DNA of 5,448 nt from the NCBI GenBank assembly GCA_040752295.1, contig JBFMFE010000094.1, positions 1 through 5,448 of the forward strand, written 5' to 3'. Made by a program: the position numbers and the translations under genes. A model generated the notes under the pieces. That model was not told the DNA's origin. It worked only from the letters and a program-made list of their open reading frames with translations, and did no database searches. The DNA is from JBFMFE01 sp040752295 (GTDB lineage Bacteria > UBP15 > UBA6099 > JBFMBQ01). Shown piece after piece: positions 5,348-5,448 of the stretch. Each line of letters starts with the position of its first letter. Position 1 is the first letter of the stretch.

Positions 5348-5448
5348 CGCTCCACGGAGGAAGCTTTAAAGACAGATGAATTTTATTTATGTCCGATGCA
5401 AATCCGATCATGCGAAAATCAATATGCGCGAAACGCCTTGGAGTGCGG
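5348..5448. other. Intergenic tail without a supportable gene
   Basis: This stretch is AT-richer than the lipase gene. GGAGG at 5356-5360 is 15 bases from the ATG at 5376, too far for a normal ribosome site. Two frames (from ATG 5376 and ATG 5389) stay open to the window edge but give only 24 and 20 codons. The final bases (about 5427-5448) resemble the start of a dispersed repeat rather than a gene. Nothing firm can be called. Confidence 0.35.

Noticed and set aside
5164..5411. Two short minus-strand frames (63 and 64 codons) downstream of the lipase gene
   Set aside because: Most of their length is translation of the inverted-repeat element, which gives the F-I-C-V-N-L-W-F type of peptide often mis-annotated from such repeats.
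5376..5448. Possible start of a downstream gene (ATG 5376 or ATG 5389, both open to the edge)
   Set aside because: Only 24 and 20 codons are visible, neither has a well-placed ribosome site, the peptides are not recognisable, and the end resembles a dispersed repeat.

Overview
The window looks like a piece of an uncultured, GC-rich bacterial genome, most likely a diderm. The large gene begins with a Sec-type signal peptide and carries the surface-protein Ig-like modules common in environmental bacteria. The flanks contain palindromic intergenic repeats of a kind I recall from poorly cultured groups such as Omnitrophota and other PVC-related lineages. That placement is an impression, not a phylogenetic result. 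There is no rRNA, tRNA, CRISPR array, transposase or phage gene.

Layout. (1) Positions 1-502 hold the end of a two-gene + strand operon. The first gene is a nucleotidyltransferase-fold protein of the AbiEii/DUF6036 type, cut by the window edge. The second is a 65-residue charged partner whose GTG start overlaps the preceding stop. (2) Positions 503-685 are an intergenic region with a 13-bp palindrome, a perfect TATAAT box and a GC-rich hairpin just upstream of the next start. (3) Positions 686-5209 hold one very large gene (1507 aa). It encodes a secreted protein with three complete lipase domains in tandem, each followed by two Ig-like modules, then a Pro/Ala-rich linker and a C-terminal domain with two GWN-type half-repeats. 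(4) Positions 5210-5448 contain no gene I can support. They hold a small hairpin, a 115-bp imperfect inverted-repeat element (5233-5347), and an AT-richer tail whose last bases resemble the edge of another dispersed repeat.

The main point of interest is the triple lipase. All three copies keep the same Ser-Asp-His triad with identical spacing, so the protein appears to carry three potentially active esterase sites on one chain. The copies form a mosaic: different pairs are most alike in different segments, and copies 2 and 3 share a 66-nt block with only two differences, which suggests intragenic recombination or gene conversion. The nucleotidyltransferase pair and the lipase gene show no functional link in the sequence and probably belong to separate transcription units.
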